This document shows positions 62,390 to 64,000 of a stretch of 64,000 nt of DNA, in pieces. How positions within the stretch are numbered: the stretch's first letter is position 1; each line of letters starts with the position of its first letter. The notes beneath the pieces are model-generated. The model was not told the origin of the DNA. It saw nothing but the letters and a program-made list of their open reading frames with translations, and made no database searches. The translations under genes and the position numbers were made by a program. The DNA is from CAZLMW01 sp964560875. GTDB taxonomy: Bacteria; Myxococcota_A; UBA9042. The stretch spans positions 1 through 64,000 of the forward strand of contig CAZLMW010000018.1 in assembly GCA_964560875.1 (NCBI GenBank), in the 5' to 3' direction.

Positions 62390-63514
62390 TTATTGTCCTG
62401 GACGCTGGTGAAGCCGCGCGCTGATCCACGCGTCCGCACCGACGGCCTGCAGCTCGTCGATCACCAACGGAACGGCCTGCGCGATCGTGTTTGCGCCAAG
62501 GTTGCCGAACACGGGAGCGCCGGTTCCGAGCAGCTTGGCGCCGAACATCATGTCCACTCGGTCCACCAGCCCGGCCCGCAGCACGGCACCCGCGACGGTC
62601 GCGCCGGGCTCCGCAAAGACCGCCGCCCGACCGCGTCGGAGCAGATCGGCCAGGACCAGGCGCAGGTATTCGTCGTCGTCGCCAGCGTCGATCGCCACCA
62701 CGATCGCCCCGGTCGACTCCAGTGCGGACCGCCTCTCGGCACCGTGTCCCGTCGTCGTATAGACCAGATTTTCGCGCGCGGTTTCGGAGAACAGGGATGC
62801 GCTTGGTGGCGTTCGGAGGCGGCGATCGAGCACCACGGCCGCAGGCTGGATTTCGCAGGGGACGTCGCGCGCGGAAAGGCGGGGGTCGTCCGCTAAAACG
62901 GTGCCGCTGCCGACGAGGATCGCGTCCGCATCGGCGCGCAGTCGGTGCACTTGGTGCCTTGCCGCCGGACCGGTGATCCATTGCGACGTTCCGTCGGCCG
63001 CGGCTGTAAACCCGTCGAGCGTTGCGGCCACTTTCAGGCGCAGGTGCGCGCGTCCGCAGCGATGATTGACGAAAAACACCTCGGCAACGCGTTCACAAGT
63101 GGCTTGCTCGATGCCGCGCTCAACATCGACTCCATGGTCTTGAAGGTAGGCGCCCCCGCCAGCGGCGATACCGTTGGGATCGCCGGCCCCGATGACCACA
63201 CGAGCGACTCCGGCCTGTAGCAACGCGTCTGCACACGGCGGAGTTCTCCCGGTGTGATTGCACGGCTCAAGGGTCACATAGGCCGTCGCCCCGCGCGCCT
63301 GATCGCCGGCGTCACGCAGCGCAAAAACCTCGGCGTGAGGTCCGCCAAGCTGCCGGTGCCAGCCTTCTCCGACGATCTTGCCATCGGCCACGACGACGCA
63401 GCCCACCGCAGGATTGGGGCGCACCCGTTTGTCAGCTTTCTTCGCGAGGTCGATCGCGCGGCGCATGAACAGGCGATCGGTATCGCCGTTGGTCGGGTCG
63501 TCCGCGTCGGTCAC
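62390..63514 (-). CDS. ribD: Bifunctional riboflavin biosynthesis deaminase/reductase
   Basis: A 374-residue enzyme performing the second and third steps of riboflavin synthesis. The N-terminal deaminase has the zinc site His60-Ala-Glu62 in GGPHAEVFAL with Cys85 and Cys94 (LEPCNHTGRTPPC). The C-terminal reductase starts near LRLKVAATLDGFTAAADG and has ILVGSGTVLADDP. The GTG start overlaps the nrdR stop by four bases, and ribE follows. The order nrdR-ribD-ribE is common in this group. Confidence 0.96.
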   Translation of the reverse strand: MTDADDPTNGDTDRLFMRRAIDLAKKADKRVRPNPAVGCVVVADGKIVGEGWHRQLGGPHAEVFALRDAGDQARGATAYVTLEPCNHTGRTPPCADALLQAGVARVVIGAGDPNGIAAGGGAYLQDHGVDVERGIEQATCERVAEVFFVNHRCGRAHLRLKVAATLDGFTAAADGTSQWITGPAARHQVHRLRADADAILVGSGTVLADDPRLSARDVPCEIQPAAVVLDRRLRTPPSASLFSETARENLVYTTTGHGAERRSALESTGAIVVAIDAGDDDEYLRLVLADLLRRGRAAVFAEPGATVAGAVLRAGLVDRVDMMFGAKLLGTGAPVFGNLGANTIAQAVPLVIDELQAVGADAWISARLHQRPGQ

Positions 63515-63990
63515 CGCTCGTTCCGTTCGGCCGTCTTGCGGTCTTCCACCAGGTTGGCTACCGCCTCGAAGAGCGCATCAATGTTCTCGAACTCATGGTA
63601 AACACTGGCGTATCGCACGTAGGCGATGTGATCGGCCTGGCGCAAGAACTGCAGCATCTCTTCGCCGAGCGCGCGAGATGACACTTCGCGCTTGGGTCGT
63701 TCGCGCAGGCGCACTTCGAGATCACGTGCAAACGCTTCGACATCCTCCAGCGGCACGGGGCGGCGATGCAGCGCTTTGAGGAGGCCGTCCATCATCTTGG
63801 TGCGGCTGTATTGTTCGCGCTGACCGCCCTTCTTGATGACAAGGATCGGCGGCTGCTCGACGCGTTCGTAAGTTGTGAAGCGGTGGCCACAATCGGCGCA
63901 TTCGCGGCGCCGTCGGACCGCGTTGCCGTCGTTGGCCAGGCGCGAGTCGACGACCCTTGTATCAGCGCCGTCGCAGCGGTTGCAGTTCAC
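63511..63990 (-). CDS. nrdR: Transcriptional repressor NrdR
   Basis: A 159-residue regulator of ribonucleotide reductase genes. The N-terminal zinc ribbon has Cys3, Cys6, Cys31 and Cys34 (NCNRCDGADTRVVDSR, RECADCGHRFTTYE). The ATP-cone follows with VIKKGGQREQYSRTKMMDGLLKAL. It binds NrdR boxes when dATP is high. GTG 63990 is the start, ten bases from the window edge. It leads the nrdR-ribD-ribE operon. Confidence 0.96.
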   Translation of the reverse strand: MNCNRCDGADTRVVDSRLANDGNAVRRRRECADCGHRFTTYERVEQPPILVIKKGGQREQYSRTKMMDGLLKALHRRPVPLEDVEAFARDLEVRLRERPKREVSSRALGEEMLQFLRQADHIAYVRYASVYHEFENIDALFEAVANLVEDRKTAERNER

Positions 63991-64000
63991 GGTGATTGAT

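Overview
The window is high-GC, densely coded DNA, most likely from a Myxococcota-type (former deltaproteobacterial) bacterium. Signs of this are the many lipoproteins with clear lipoboxes, PEGA-, TPR-, HEAT- and kelch-type envelope proteins, a formylglycine-enzyme-like lipoprotein, branched-chain 2-oxoacid dehydrogenase genes, and the nrdR-ribD-ribE order. It is chromosomal: housekeeping genes (uvrA, murD, tmk, lysC, bamD, ribD, ribE, nrdR, ruvX, hppA) are spread throughout. I saw no tRNA, rRNA, CRISPR, prophage or insertion sequence. A run of exactly 100 N inside a tandem repeat (37434-37533) marks a scaffold gap.

Layout. 1-7 kb: lipoproteins, a peptidoglycan-binding-domain protein, ruvX, and a tightly coupled operon of glutaredoxin, lipoprotein, aspartokinase, lipoprotein and thymidylate kinase. 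7-11.3 kb (minus): an ECF sigma factor, a membrane anti-sigma factor with a duplicated N-terminal motif, an exported protein, a TPR/PEGA protein and an FGE-domain lipoprotein; the last four overlap by four bases each. 11.4-14.9 kb (minus): E1-alpha, E1-beta and E2 of a 2-oxoacid dehydrogenase. 15-20.4 kb (plus): an S66 carboxypeptidase, a serine hydrolase, a zinc-ribbon/GYF-like membrane protein, bamD, and a small protein with a histone-like basic tail. 20.4-25.4 kb (minus): uvrA with an ABC ATPase and permease. 25.4-35.3 kb (plus): a second E1-alpha, a RecQ-like helicase, a metallopeptidase/beta-barrel protein, a TPR protein and a radical SAM protein. 35.3-37.7 kb: an unknown protein and the 16/17-bp tandem repeat array with the gap. 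37.7-48.3 kb (plus): PEGA and kelch proteins, a DUF2723 membrane protein, a NERD/UvrD-type helicase, a HEAT lipoprotein, and MurC-like and MurD ligases. 48.3-55.1 kb (minus): a membrane pyrophosphatase, lipoproteins, a rhomboid protease, a TlpA-type thioredoxin and a membrane protein ending at an intrinsic terminator. 55.3-64 kb (minus): nrdR, ribD and ribE, followed by a four-gene set that looks like an exopolysaccharide synthesis and export system.

The strongest candidate for an undescribed system is 55276-61693. It combines a TPR plus outer-membrane beta-barrel protein (YaiO-like, ending in Phe), a membrane-anchored HEAT protein, a processive family-2 glycosyltransferase with an extra periplasmic domain of about 340 residues, and an alpha/alpha-barrel-like lipoprotein. 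The tandem repeat array, the sigma/anti-sigma/PEGA/FGE operon and the metallopeptidase-barrel fusion are the next most interesting. Seventeen gene junctions overlap by exactly four bases (ATGA, GTGA or TTGA), which also fixed many start codons.
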